A program made the position numbers and the translations under genes. Under the pieces are notes generated by a model, which was not told the DNA's origin, did not search any database, and worked only from the letters and a program-made list of their open reading frames with translations. Below, piece after piece: positions 1-12,205 of a stretch of 64,000 nt of DNA (its first letter is position 1; each line of letters begins with the position of its first letter). Origin of the DNA: Dallia pectoralis (lineage: Eukaryota; Chordata; Actinopteri; Esociformes; Umbridae); assembly GCA_029465975.1 (NCBI GenBank), contig CM055744.1, positions 8,786,553 to 8,850,552 on the forward strand. Direction: 5' to 3'.

Positions 1-251
1 GTTTTCTGCAATACAGCCTTGTACTCAAACATTGACCGATGTCTGTCCTTCTAGAGGTTACTATATTGAGTCGTAGCCAATAGAAGTATATAAAAGACAA
101 TGATGTGAACAGAAACTGAATATTGAACACTGCATCCATTAGGTTTCATAACTGTCACTGAGGCATTCATGTATAACACATCACCATAATTGTGCATGGC
201 TTAGTCTAGTTGATAGGACAAGTTACATGTTTTGCTGAGCTAAGACAATTT
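1..251. other. Non-coding, no recognised feature
   Basis: AT-rich sequence with no long reading frame and no repeat that I recognise. It runs directly into the 82-bp tandem repeat that follows. Confidence 0.4.
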
Positions 252-468
252 TGACCTTTGGAATAACGTTCTTAAGACATGGACCTTCTAAAGACTTCTT
301 GGCCAGGTTCTAAATACCTGAAAAGGTTCTGAAGACCTTTTGAATAAAGATCTTAAGACCTGGAAGTTCTAAAAACTTGCTGGCCAGGTGCTAAAGACGT
401 GAAAAAGGTTCTAAAGACCTTTTTAATAAAACTCTTAAGACCTGGAAGTTCTAAAGACTTCTTGGCCA
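252..468 (+). repeat. 82-bp tandem repeat, about 2.7 copies, with small dyads
   Basis: Units start at 252, 334 and 416 (period 82) with the landmark GACCTTTTGAATAAAG or a close variant. Each unit contains near-palindromes such as AGGTTCTAAAGACCT and the motif CTTAAGACCTGG, so a single strand could fold into several small hairpins. A related copy lies in opposite orientation near 9458-9610, so this is a dispersed family rather than a purely local duplication. I do not know its name. Confidence 0.7.
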
Positions 469-2595
469 TGTTATATGTTACATGCATATATTTTATTATG
501 TACTTTTCATTGAATTGCTTCTATGTATGAATTGTGCTAAACAAAATAGTGTGTGTGTGTTTAAAAATACAAATCTTCATCTAATTAAATTCAAAAGTAA
601 ATAGGGAGGTATTTGACTTAGCCCAAAGAAGACAAACATTCAAGTAAAATGAAGTGATAGCTTAATTGAACTCTGCTTCATTTCTCATCCAATTCTTTCA
701 TAAAACTATTCACCATCAACATAGTCACTGTAGTAGTATTATGCACTAGTGCGATGCCCAGTAGAACAAGATCTGTTTTAAGAATGCTATTTTCTGTTGA
801 ATATTTTCTGCAGTTTTGTATTTCATTGATGTCGAGTTTTAGAATTACAATTTAAACATTAGGCAATACTCATCTAAGTCACTAAAGTCCTCACCCTCAT
901 TTAGTTAAAGCAGATGGGCAGTTTTCCAAACTCAATGGAATAAATGTCATATTAAACATATATATGTTAACTCCAGACTAAAGAGATGCAGCCATAACTA
1001 GCATGGCCGAAGCAAGTCCACAAGCAAGTCCACAAACCACAAGCACAAGCAAAGAATAAAAGACATCTTCTTCAGTGAACAAATTCATTTTAAACCCTTT
1101 CCTCTTATCATGCTGTCTCATCTGATGTATTTCGATATCCTGTATTCGTATTTCATTTGGCTTAGTCATAGAAGGTTTATTTTTTAAAGAAAGCCTGCTG
1201 CAATGAAGTGTTGGTTAAAGGCATAAACAACTGCATTATTTTAAGCATAGACACAGATTCCAAAATTATCTGTTGAAGCAGTGGGGTTTAGGCAAAATGT
1301 TTTTTTGCAACATTTCATTGTAGGCTGCCTAGTACCAAACGTGTTTTAAGGGTCATTGTTCAACACAAAACTCTCTTCCATCTCCAGAGCAGTTACATTT
1401 GTGTAATGAATCATACAGTGGTTGATTTCTCTCAATTTCTTTGGGGGTGTATTTTCTCAAGGATTTGAGGGGTGTGCTCTCACTTCATTGCCGCTCCATT
1501 TCTGTCTTCTGCCATTCATTTAGTTGGCATTCCAGTAATGTGTGACTTTTCATATAATACCTACATTCCACATGTTGCTTTCTGACTTTGGAAACGACAC
1601 AAGACCATCTAGTTCAATGGATCGGGTGTGGTCATTTGGTGTGCAGTCGGGGGCTATTTGTGCGTTCTCATCTCCCCAAGCGAATTAAGCTAAGTGCAGA
1701 AACACTCCAGCCTTTGATTGAAATAGCTATAACAAGCTCAGTGTAGCAGCGACCTTAGATGACTGCGATTTTCTTTTAGCGAATTCGACATTTTTGGTGA
1801 ATTTGTCAATTTAGCAGCACACAAGCCAACAAAGTATTGACTGGAGAATTACCTTTAGGTAAAGTTAGGTTATTCAGAACAATAACAATGGCATGGATTG
1901 TACTGTTATGAATGGAAAAATGCTTTCACTGATAGAATAGCAGCTGGCGGTTTAAACAGCAGGCCATTATAACATCTGTCATGTTATGACATCTCCTGGC
2001 TTCAGTGCCAGTGTGTGTAGAATTGGTGTGTCTGGCCTATCCAGAATCTGAAACCAAAATCGTTTTTTCTTGTATTGGAAACATGTCTAGATTCGTCTTA
2101 TCATGTTTTTGTGTGGGCAAAAAGCCCATGTCGATGTGGCTGACATTTACAGAAGAGCAATGCATCCATCTGTCATCACATTTGTGTAAAGGCATAAACA
2201 CATTCAGGATATTGAAAATCCGTTCAGCAAAATTATTGCCTTTTACTAATGTTATCTTAGCGTAAATTAGATAATGAGACATTCTGACCTTGTACAAGTG
2301 GGTGCTTGGAGAGGAGCTTGGGGGGAAGGGGGGCTGGAGGGTCACGGAGGAGATCTGGAGGGCACAGAGGAGAGAACAATGATCATCCTGACACTATACA
2401 ACTGCTTTGGTTTCACCGAGTTCATATGATATGTGGTATAATGGTGGATTTTAGCTTGTAATAACTGCTACATGGTTGATCCCAAATATCTCCACCAATG
2501 CTGCGGGAATTGGCCACTCCTGTGCATGCTTTTATAGGCACATCTCAGGTTTTCCTGCAAACTGCCATCTCATCTCCGCAGAGTACCAATCCTGC
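469..2595. other. Non-coding stretch, no gene recognised
   Basis: No reading frame here looks like a conserved exon. A 63-codon minus-strand frame at 978-1169 ends in a hydrophobic stretch but shows no similarity I recognise and no splice context. Composition is AT-rich with ordinary short homopolymers. Confidence 0.5.
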
Positions 2596-2790
2596 CGTGG
2601 TGGTTAGGTTAATTAGCAGGGCCTCGTTTTAAATAGGTTGAAATAATAATAATGAAGTCACGCCTGGAAGTCGATGGCAACTAAGACTCCCATCTAACGC
2701 TGCCTTCACCGTGGGGTTGCACACATTTCCTGGCATGGGTTCGAATCTGGCCCGCTGTTTTTAAAGCTTTTCCCTCTATCACTGTTGAGG
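2596..2790 (+). repeat. Possible tRNA-derived SINE remnant
   Basis: The segment contains GGGTTCGAATCTGG near 2749, which resembles an RNA polymerase III B box. Upstream is a tRNA-like stretch (TGGTGGTTAGGTTAATTAGC near 2599), but A-box spacing is not convincing. It could be a decayed SINE or a chance match. Confidence 0.35.
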
Positions 2791-2959
2791 TATGACTGTT
2801 GACTTAACTGTTGGATTTAAAAATAACCTTTCCACGTTTGGTAAATGCCTGGTTGTGGTTACAGAACAACCTCAATTTCAGTTAATTGCAAAACGTTTCC
2901 ATTGGAATTTCTTGATGTGGATCAAGGGGTATCGGAAACACTTGATTTTGTGTTGTTGT

Positions 2960-3195
2960 TGAGATTTGGTTATTGTAAAGGCCATGACCAATGATAATAT
3001 CATATAGTTAACGTCATATTCATGGTCCTCAAACCAATCAGTGCCACCTGTCACCTGGGATGAGACCACTCCCACCAGGATACACATATTTCACCATAGG
3101 ATAAAGGAGATCACACAGAATAATGATTTGTAGTGTCCTTTCCCCGTAAAAGGAAAAATAGACAGGGCCTCAGCACCTCCTTACTATAGGGATCG
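2960..3195 (-). mobile_element. Tc1/mariner-type transposon fragment
   Basis: The stretch from GTCCTCAAACCAATCAGTG through GACCACTCCCACCAGGATAC to TTTCACCATAGGATAAAGG matches my memory of the reverse strand of a common fish Tc1-like transposase family. The coding frame is destroyed and both ends are missing. The 8164-8440 fragment appears to be a neighbouring part of the same family. Confidence 0.55.
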
Positions 3196-3787
3196 AACAT
3201 TCATGCCTGTACTGTTCTCTTGGTTTAGACAGACATATCACTTATCAAGAATATGGTTAAGGATGACTAATCCGACCATTTACTTATCTCCATGTCTCTG
3301 TACACCAATGCCTATGGTTTTTAGCAATAGCATGGCGATTGGGTGGTTTCTGCACCACTATCAACATGTGCATTTGTCATTGGAATTTGGGGTTTATATA
3401 TTGTCACCCAAATACAACACCCCTCTGTGTACATCTCGACAGACTGATCTTCCTTATATTCCTTATATGCACAGGCATCATGGTCACCAAACGTACGACC
3501 AATTTCCAATTTACCCTATTAATGGCCGTCCCATTGTGACACTTGCTACCGCCACCAGTCAAGTCTTTGTCACTCCTGCTACAACCATCACACATCAGTC
3601 CGCCTGCACTCGTTCCTAATTACCTGAGTATTAGCACCTGTTATCAATTACAACCTGTATATGTAGTCCCTGATTTCTCTGTGCTAGTTGTGAGGTATTG
3701 TGTGTTTGCACATGTGTTGACCAGTCTCTGTGACTGAAGCTTCTGTCATTTGTGCCCGAAAAATATCTGTATTTCAAAGTCCCTTGT

Positions 3788-4361
3788 CACTCACCGGCCA
3801 CTTCATTATGTACACCCTGCTTGTATTCGTTTGGGCCCCTCTTTGCCTTTACAATCGCTTAAATTCTTCAGCGCACAGATTCAACAAGGTGCTGGAAACA
3901 TTCTTCAAAGATCTTGGTTTATATTGACATTATAGCAGTTATATATTGCGGCTGCTGCAGATTTGTCGGCTGCACATCCATGATGTGAATCGCCCGTTTC
4001 ACCACCTCCCAAAGGTGTTCAATTGGATTGAGATCTGGTGACTGTGGAGGCCATTCGAGTACAGTGAACTCATTGTCATGTTCAAGAAACCAGTTTGAGA
4101 TTATTACATTTTTGCCCAGAGAACTGCCGGTCACTAGATATCAGATAGTTTTCGCACTATATTCTACACCCTGGAGATGCCACATTCAAACTCACTTAAA
4201 TCACCTTTCTTTCCCATTCTGATGCTTAATCTGAACGTTAGCTATTTTGACCATGTATTCATGCCTAAATTAATTTGGTTGCTGACACGTGATTGGCTGT
4301 ATAGATATTTGCATTAGCAAGTACCTATAAAAGGAGTGCCTAATGAAGTGGCTGATGAGTG
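3788..4361 (-). mobile_element. Internally deleted Tc1-like transposon with both terminal inverted repeats
   Basis: The left end reads CACTCACCGGCCACTTCATT and the right end, on the other strand, CACTCATCAGCCACTTCATT, giving an imperfect inverted repeat of about 28 bp. Between them the minus strand encodes the C-terminal part of a Tc1 transposase (3919-4134), including the catalytic-region motif SPDLNPIEHLWEVV preceded by WFLEHDNEF. The full element should be roughly 1.5 kb, so about two thirds of the interior is deleted and no functional transposase is encoded. It can be mobilised only in trans, if at all. Confidence 0.85.
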
Positions 4362-7300
4362 TACATACCACAGAGTATAACAGGACAGTAATTGCTTAAT
4401 TGTGTCAGGCAGCACACCTGTATCGAAGCATCTGCATTTATTATGTTCCCCAACATATTTATTTTTATGTTTTGTAGCTTTAATCTGTTTGTATATATGT
4501 ATTTCTTCATTTGTGTACAAGCAACTTCCTCCATTTATAACAAAACAGAACTAATGAAAAATGTATCATCATTGAAAATCAAAAGATCTTCAAAGTAACT
4601 TAAACAATTTGGATTCAGGTGCTTCCATTTAATGTCTCCTCAGTCTGTATGTAAGCATTAGGCAGGAGTTGGCGAGCTGGGTTAGTTCTCGCTCCATCAG
4701 ATGTTTGGTTGCTGGTCGGGAATGTTTGTGCTGTAATGCGAGTTCACCGCAAACCTGTGGTCTTCATTGTTTAACTGTGACTTTCCTCGGTAGCTCCCAG
4801 TGAGCTCAGAGATATCAATTTACAGGGCAACCACTGGTTCTTCCTAGGGGATTTTGCCCTATGGATGAGGCATTTATTTTGGTGACCACAGAGTATGATT
4901 GAGGTATGATGACCGTAGTTGCACCAACTAAAAAGGAACATCCCGGCACAGCCAACAACCGTTCTCTAAAGGAGGGAAGGAGGTACAAACAAGTGGACTG
5001 GACACGGCACTGAATTCACAAAATCAAAGACAAACCTAAGATACATATATGTCCTACTTCTACACCATAACAATACTTGCCTTCTCCTCGTCTTCCCATA
5101 CCAAACGGGACAGGTATAGTACTAGATGGTCCAGGTTTAAGGAGGGAATGATTGTACTGTGAGTGTCTATGCAAACTGAAAGACAGACCTGCAAGAAAGT
5201 GTGGATTATATCAGGTCATTTTTGCAGAAAGATATTATTTGGAACATTAACCTAAAACATTACTGCAGAAGTCATATGGATATATTTGCATGTATTAATG
5301 CGATCATATACATTGTTCCTTAACCAGGGGATTGTGTGGCTTATGGCATGGCTTTCATTTGCATTATCAGGATTTTGTCATTGATTTTTGCTCCCTATTT
5401 CCTTAGTACTTAATTCCCTTCTTAAGGAAACAGTTGTCCCGGTCATATATTTATATTCATATTCTCTTGTTCCCCTGTGAAAGCCATTTACGCAGCTTGC
5501 CTGTCTCAACCCTTTCTCCTTCAGCCATACTCACATGCTTTGTTCATGCTAATAAGACGCTGTGAACAAGCACAAACATGTGTTCTATAAAAGCATTTTC
5601 TGGAAGAACAACCACTGAATTGCCCTTTAAGCAAATACGTGGCCGCTTATTAGAAGCCTGGCTGTATCAGTGGTATGATCAACTGCGCACAGCATTGTGG
5701 GATGTTAAGATGTAATTATATAAAATACAGCAAATAGTCTCTATGGCAATGAGGAATCATGTTGGATGTATTCCAAACAATTATAATAGTACTAATAACA
5801 ATTAGTTCATAAACCTTTTGTTACATTTGTAAATGAGAGAGCCACATGATTTTTTTTTTTTTTATTAATAGTGATACTGATGTTTTATCAACTCTTTAAG
5901 CTAGAAACTAATATTTTGAAATCAGTTAGTCACATTTTATAAAACATTTGCAAAGAGCAAAAAATAAATATTACCTGTATAAATATTACCGGTGTTGATG
6001 AATTAGCCATAGGCTACTGAAAAATAATCATGACTACTGGATGGTCAAACTCTGACACCTAGACTGTGCTGTCTTGCATTTGCGTTCGCTTACTAGCTTT
6101 AATGGCTTTTGTAATTGTTATCATTTACCACAGGCTGATAATGTCTATATGCTCTTGGATCACCTACCTTAACCGGAACTTTAAGTGTCCCATATGCATG
6201 TCTCATGGCCATAGCCTGATGGAGGGACCCCTAGCAATTACTGTATGTGGTCCTTATTGGCAGAATCATGTCACACAAGGTGACAACTGGTAAGATGTAT
6301 TACTTGAAGTAGGCTAAATATAGCTAGTCTTCTTCACTATGCAAACAGGTGGAAGGAGTAAGGGAAGTGTCAGGACCTGTCTGAGAGAAAACCGATCAGC
6401 CACATGACCACGTGAGGTACAGGGACAGTCCTCAGGTCAGGTACTCTGATGCATAGTCCCATATGGTTCTGGAGACATGAAAGGGAGATTAAGATGCAGG
6501 AACATCCTGTCACTGGACGATTATAATTATTACACCTTAATGTCAGTTATTCTTGAGAAAAAAAATCATTTTAAAACTGCATCTTGTACCATGTTGACAA
6601 CTGAAGCTCGAGGTTGAAATCTATTGTGTTGTTGAAATAGTAGCTTGCTGTTATTAGTTAAACAGTACCCTTGAATTTCAATAAAACTAGCTAGCTAATG
6701 ATGAATGGAATTCACATTTCCAAATGTTTATCACTGTTATTTTATTCTATAAATACTTGACACACTTTGCATATAGTATGAATCACTTTCTCTAGAGATT
6801 ATTCCACAATCACTGTATACCAAAACGGTATACAGTGAAATTTTATGAAACAGGGCAGGTCTAGTCAGAAAAAAAGTACAAATGAAATGCATGTCTACAC
6901 CTGATAAGCAGTACTAAAAGGACACTTCTTAAAAAGATAGAAAGTAATTCAGTTACGCTTGCTCAACATCTGGCAGAGTCATTTTGTAGTTCACGCCCAG
7001 AACCAGAAAGGAAGAACAAGATCCATTGTACTGTACTCTGAGGCTAAAGGAAAATGCACTGAGGTACAGCAAGAGATGACAAAGACATCTTTCCATCTGC
7101 AATTTTAAGGAGTACATGCCTTCACATTTTCAATTTAGATTATGTTTTCTTTCATGGTTGTAAATGTTGCATTAGACACTTTTGGTTAACCAGATGAAAG
7201 TGGATTTATAGCTATTTGGTTTTGGTTGGTCATACTCAATAAGGTTAAATATTTATGAGTCAGACTGATCTATTAATCTTTGGGTACTTTGTGCAGTGCC

Positions 7301-8163
7301 TTGATTAGGTTTTAGTTCACAAAGGTTTAACAAGAAATGTAATCAGGATACTGACAATGAATTATTTACAATGAAAATGTTTTTTGTTATTCTAATAGAA
7401 TGCCTGTTTTACTTTCCTGCGGGTTACCATTTCAGTAAAAAGGAATGTGGAAATGGAATGAAACACCTCGGAATAAATACTTAGAACATGCTGACAATGA
7501 ATCTCTAACTCCAAAAGCTTTTATATTACTTTACTGGTATACTATCAACCTTGTTTTTTTGCCGGACTGAACGGAATTGATTGGCTCATGAAGTTTCTCT
7601 CATTTACTCTTTATATCGTATTATACATCATTTTGGAAAATCTTTACATTTTACAGATCTGAAGGAGGCTGAAGAACAACCATATTTTGATAAATCATGG
7701 ATGCCCTTATGTTTGAAGTTTCTGTATCTTTTTTTGGTTGCAATATATTTCATTGTTTTCCCCCCTTATTTAATGTGTTTTTATTGTACTGTGTCTTTTT
7801 AAAGTCGAACATGTCTCGATTTTTACGGTGGACTTATCGCAACAGAAGGATAATAATAGATCACAGTCTGATCCAGGGTTGTAAGAGTAAAATACAAGTC
7901 TCTGGATACAGTATGAACCATCATTGCAGTCTCTCCCTGGCCTGCTTCCCTCTCTCAATAGAGGTACTCTGCCAAAGACCCCTTTACAGGGTTGAGTTCG
8001 TCTTTGCTTTACCTGATGGTATTCATCATGTCATGCCAGGCTTTGGACGTAGTCTTTCTGTGGTTGTGACTATTTCCTGTCTGCTTGGCCCTGTTTCAGT
8101 CCCCATATCTATGCTAAAATATACAGACGGGGGGGGCAGATTAAAGGAAAAACCAACATAAAG
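4362..8163. other. Non-coding stretch, no gene recognised
   Basis: AT-rich DNA without a supported exon. Frames of 60-154 codons occur (for example 7697-8161 +), but they lack conserved motifs and look random. A homopolymer T run lies near 5851-5862. Confidence 0.45.
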
Positions 8164-8440
8164 TGTCTCAGTAAGGTGTTGGGGCACAACAAGCTGCCAG
8201 AACTGCTTCAATGTACCTTGGCATGGTTTCTGGAACTCTGTTGGAGGGATTGAACAGATTCACAGATATTACCTTATTTGGTGTCTTGAAGATGGCGTTG
8301 GAAAGAGCTGTCTTACACATCGTTCTCAAATCTCCCATCGGTATTCAGTTGATCTGGTGACTGCGAAGGCAATAACATATGATTCATATCATTTTCATAA
8401 TTTTCAAACCATTCAGTGACCGCTAGTTCCCTTTGATTGT
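8164..8440 (-). mobile_element. Tc1/mariner-type transposon fragment
   Basis: The landmarks GGTGTTGGGGCACAACAAGC, CTTCAATGTACCTTGGCATG and GATCTGGTGACTGCGAAGGC are those of the reverse strand of the same fish Tc1-like family as the 2960-3195 fragment, but from a more upstream part. No reading frame survives and no terminal repeat pair was found. Confidence 0.6.
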
Positions 8441-8899
8441 GGCATTGATAACGCTTGTGCTAGCATGACTGTACCCAATCCAAGTACAAAGACCTTGATA
8501 GTCTGAGAATGAGAGACTTATTCACAAATACATCAATGTTTCCCTGATCACATAATAACACCGTTATTATTGTCTACCAAACATGATCAAATATAATTTC
8601 ATTGAATAATGTTACTGTGCTTCTAAAGAACACTTTGAAGACATTGAATTGTAAATATTGTAGTGAAACATTTGAAAAATAACAATGACACACTACTTTT
8701 GTCAGAGCCTGCGCCTAAATCCTTTAGAGAATCTGTAGAATGACTTGAAAAGTGCTCACAATACAATTAAATGTGATGTGTTTTTTTCATATAAAGCTTA
8801 TACGTTAACAATATAACTTCTGCCCTAGCCTTAACAGGCAGCCAATGTAGTACAATGCAATATTCCGAAGATGGAAAAATGCTGTCGAAAATGAGATCC

Positions 8900-9262
8900 G
8901 GGTCGAGGGTATCACACAGTTTTTTGTGATTTGACCATTCACCTGTTTAGGTTTAACGTCCGATCTGTCAAGTCTCTTTGTTTCTTAGGTCCTAAAACTA
9001 GCATTTCTTTTTTTCTAAATTTAAGATCCGAACATTTTCTGTCATCCACTCATCCATTCATGTCTGAAACACATGCTTCCATAGTTTTATGTTTCATTGA
9101 AATATACAGCTGCGTGTCATCAACATAACAGTGAAAATAGACATTACGGTTTCAGCTGACATCACCTAGAGGCAGCATATATAGTAAGAACAAAAGGGGT
9201 CCTAAAACCGAGCCTTGAGGAACACCAAAGCATACCTTTGATGAATAAGATCTAAACCAGTT
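8900..9262 (-). mobile_element. LINE reverse transcriptase, C-terminal half (pseudogene)
   Basis: On the minus strand this encodes the palm of a non-LTR reverse transcriptase: LNWFRSY, then GVPQGSVLGPLLFLLYM, then the active-site motif YVDDTQLYIS (the usual A is V here). The motifs are those of the jockey superfamily (L2/CR1/Rex1-like), and the exact clade is uncertain. The frame is broken by stops. It continues upstream in the element at 9641-10130 after an insertion. Confidence 0.8.
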
Positions 9263-9640
9263 GAGCAAGCAAGCTAGCAAGTTTATTTATATAGCACAAT
9301 CCATACATAGAAGCAATTCAATGAGCTTAACAATGAAAAAAAAGAAATGATAAAATACATGCCTTTAATATTCATAGCAACCTGTTTTACTGGAATAATG
9401 CAAATTTAAAACATTACATCTCAGTATTAACTGTGTAAATTTGATTGAAATGGTCTTCAGTACTTTTTCAGGTTTTTAGAACCTGGCAGTGAAGTCGTTA
9501 AAACTCCCAGGTCTTAAGAACTTTATTCAAAAGTTATTAAAAAAGGTCTTCATTAAAAAAGGTCTTCAGAACCTTTCCAGGTCTCTAGAACTTACATTAC
9601 ATCTCAGTAGTCTTGAGAACCTTTTTAGGTCTTTAGATGA
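9263..9640. mobile_element. Insertion splitting the LINE reverse transcriptase
   Basis: This block separates two RT motifs that should be only about 40 codons apart. It starts with AGTTTATTTATATAGCAC near 9280, a phrase common at ends of fish retroposons. From about 9458 it contains an inverted copy of the 82-bp repeat family of 252-468 (AGGTCTTAAGAACTTTATTC and AGGTCTTCAGAACCTTTCC). The insertion type is unknown. It may be two events. Confidence 0.55.
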
Positions 9641-10130
9641 AGATATGTCCTCGTGGCCTAACATAGGTCTCCAATCTTTTCAAGAGAAGGGAGTGATCAA
9701 TAGTGTCAAAGGCAGCACTAAGATTAGGAAGCAATAGGAGAGATGCAGAACATTTATCCGAAGCCAATAAAAGGTCATTTACCTCCTTAACGATCGCAGT
9801 TTCAGTGCTATGATGGGGTCTGAAACCGGACTAGAGCTTTTCATAAATATTATTTGTCTTCAGGAAGGCAGTAAGTTGTAGTGACCCTGATTTTTCTAAG
9901 ATTTTTGAGAGGAACGAGAAATTCAATATTGGTTGGTTATTCTTTATTATGTCTGGATCAAAATATCTGCAAGTTTTAGTGAGGTTGATACAGATCCAGA
10001 GGATTGGAATGTATTATGTTCAACATTAGTGGACCAAGAACAGGAAGTAACTCTTTAAGTAATTTCATTTGAATTGGATCTAGTGGTTGCATTAGAAGGG
10101 CCAGAGTCTGTATGTTGTTAAATTATATAT
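9641..10130 (-). mobile_element. LINE reverse transcriptase, N-terminal half (pseudogene)
   Basis: The minus strand reads LDPIQMKLLKELLPVLGP near 10020-10085 and LSAAFDTIDHSLL near 9675-9725. These are consecutive blocks of the same non-LTR reverse transcriptase whose GVPQGS and YVDD blocks lie at 8900-9262. Frameshifts and stops make it non-functional. The endonuclease part of the same element lies at 11264-11880, beyond the minisatellite. Confidence 0.8.
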
Positions 10131-10245
10131 ATATATTTGCCATTCTCTATAATAAATATATTTACTTATTTAAATCTTTATAATAAGTATTCTGGTGGTT
10201 TTTATAGACCAGTAGGTGGACACTTACGTCAGTGACCATCTATCT

Positions 10246-11191
10246 TTATGCAGTGTTGGTCTATGCAGTGTGGGTCTATGCAGTGATGGTCTATGCAGTG
10301 TGGGTCTATGCAGTGTGGGTCTATGCAGTGTGGGTCTATGCAGTGTGGGTCTATGCAGTGTGGGTCTATGCAGTGTGGGTCAATGCAGTGTGGGTCTATG
10401 CAGTGTGGGTCTATGCAGTGTGGGTCTATGCAGTGTGGGTCTATGCAGTGTGGGTCTATGCAGTGTGGGTCTATGCAGTGTGGGTCTATGCAGTGTGGGT
10501 CTATGCAGTGTGGGTCTATGCAGTGTGGGTCTATGCAGTGAGGGTCTATGCAGTGTGGGTCTATGCAGTGTGGGTCTATGCAGTGTGGGTCTATGCAGTG
10601 TGGGTCTATGCAGTGTGGGTCTATGCAGTGTGGGTCAATGCAGTGTGGGTCTATGCAGTGTGGGTCTATGCAGTGTGGGTCTATGCAGTGTGGGTCTATG
10701 CAGTGTGGGTCTATGCAGTGTGGGTCTATGCAGTGTGGGTCTATGCAGTGTGGGTCTATGCAGTGTGGGTCTATGCAGTGTGGGTCTATGCAGTGTGTGT
10801 CTATGCAGTGTGGGTCTATGCAGTGTGGGTCTATGCAGTGTGGGTCTATGCAGTGTGGGTCTATGCAGTGTGGGTCTATGCAGTGTGGGTCTATGCAGTG
10901 TGGGTCTATGCAGTGTGGGTCTATGCAGTGTGGGTCTATGCAGTGTGGGTCTATGCAGTGTGGGTCTATGCAGTGTGGGTCTATGCAGTGTGGGTCTATG
11001 CAGTGTGGGTCTATGCAGTGTGGGTCTATGCAGTGTGGGTCTATGCAGTGTGGGTCTATGCAGTGTGGGTCTATGCAGTGTGGGTCTATGCAGTGTGGGT
11101 CTATGCAGTGTGGGTCTATGCAGTGTGGGTCTATGCAGTGTGGGTCTATGCAGTGTGGGTCTATGCAGTGTGGGTCTATGCAGTGTGGGTC
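10246..11191 (+). repeat. 15-bp minisatellite, about 63 copies
   Basis: The unit is GGTCTATGCAGTGTG. There are four units per 60 bases with almost no variation; rare variants are TATGCAGTGATGG, CAATGCAGTG, AGGGTC and TGTGTGTC. Because 15 is a multiple of three and few units contain a stop, several frames on both strands stay open for 200-330 codons; these are artefacts of periodicity, not genes. The array sits inside the minus-strand LINE, between its endonuclease and reverse transcriptase parts. Confidence 0.97.
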
Positions 11192-11263
11192 GTCTGTGAA
11201 CCACAGCAAAGACCTTTGGAATGATGCGTGACAGGATTTTACAGGGAATGTTTAAGGTGTTAC

Positions 11264-11880
11264 TCATTGTGCTGCTATACAGGCCTTGTCACAGTCAGAT
11301 AGTAGGGCAGGTTGTACTGACTCTGGGAAGAAAGACCTGTCAAGAGACTTGATGTTTCTGAATATAACAGTCGGCTTAGGGCGGAGCTGAAGTGCAGGAG
11401 TAACTGCGGACAATGTCACAACCCTATGGTCAGGGACACACATGTACAAACTCATTTACATACATGTATGATGACTGGATTTCTCCAGTGATGATGAGGT
11501 GAAGTGTATGTCCACCATTGTGTATTGAAATGTTGTCCCAAGTTTAGACAGTCCAGCAAGTTAAAGACGTTTGTGGCAAAGGAACATTTTGTTGAATCAA
11601 TGTTAATGTTGAAATCACCATGGACAACAAAATTGAATAAAGTCGGACCCAGAAATGTGATTAAGCTCACAGAACTAAGTTATAAACAAGACAGCATTTA
11701 ATTTAGAAGCGCGATAGATAAGTATAACTGTGAAAGGCTTCAATTTTGAAGCTACAGACTCACATGATAAGCCAGGCTGGCCAGGCAACATTTTCAGGAA
11801 ACAACAATCTTTGTGGAAAACAACCAGACCACCAACCCTGCCATGGGCACGGGCCTTTTCCAGTAGCCAGGCGGACATGT
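11264..11880 (-). mobile_element. LINE endonuclease and linker region (pseudogene)
   Basis: Three short minus-strand frames read in order as parts of the apurinic-type endonuclease of a non-LTR element: RVGGLVVFHKD (11675-11878), VVHGDFNINID with LLDCLNLGQH (11452-11670), and LQLRPKPTVIFRNIKSLD (11264-11455), which is the linker before the reverse transcriptase. GDFNI is a conserved endonuclease block. Each frame is interrupted. This is the 5' continuation of the LINE at 8900-10130. Confidence 0.8.
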
Positions 11881-12039
11881 TTCATTTAGTAAGTTGAAAT
11901 CACCATTTTGTGCCTTTCTAAACTCTTGTAATAATAGAGTTTTGTTTGTTAGAGCCAGTCTTAAAGGGCCCTGATTTTAGAGATGGAACGTAGACACGTT
12001 TAACTCACTCAAGACAGTCAGATTATACATCGCAAAAAA

Positions 12040-12205
12040 ATTATTTTCTCACCACCTCATCTTTCTCGATGTTTGGCCATGTTCTGAGGGAATCCATGTT
12101 GCCGAAGTCCTTTTTAAGCTCCTTACTAACAGATTGTTTAATCCTCTTAAAACTATGAAGAAATTCTCTGATGTCCTTCATTTCAGTCCTTTGTGAATCT
12201 CCAGT
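12040..12205 (-). pseudogene. Open, charged minus-strand segment, possibly LINE ORF1
   Basis: The minus strand reads about 50 codons without a stop, including TEMKDIREFLHSFKRIKQSV and ELKKDFGNMDSLRTW, which look like a charged coiled coil. Lying upstream of the LINE endonuclease in the same orientation, it could be a remnant of that element's first ORF. No specific family is recognised, and an isolated exon cannot be excluded. Confidence 0.3.

Noticed and set aside
978..1169. 63-codon minus-strand frame with a hydrophobic C-terminus
   Set aside because: Could be read as a small membrane protein, but there is no promoter, splice or conservation evidence.
3203..3737. 138-codon and smaller plus-strand frames next to a Tc1 fragment
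   Set aside because: No motif, no splice context, and overlapping open frames on both strands; looks random.
10216..11267. Long open frames (210-330 codons) on both strands over the 15-bp array
   Set aside because: They arise from a repeat whose length is a multiple of three and contains no stop. The pentapeptide repeats differ in each frame and none continues into unique coding sequence.
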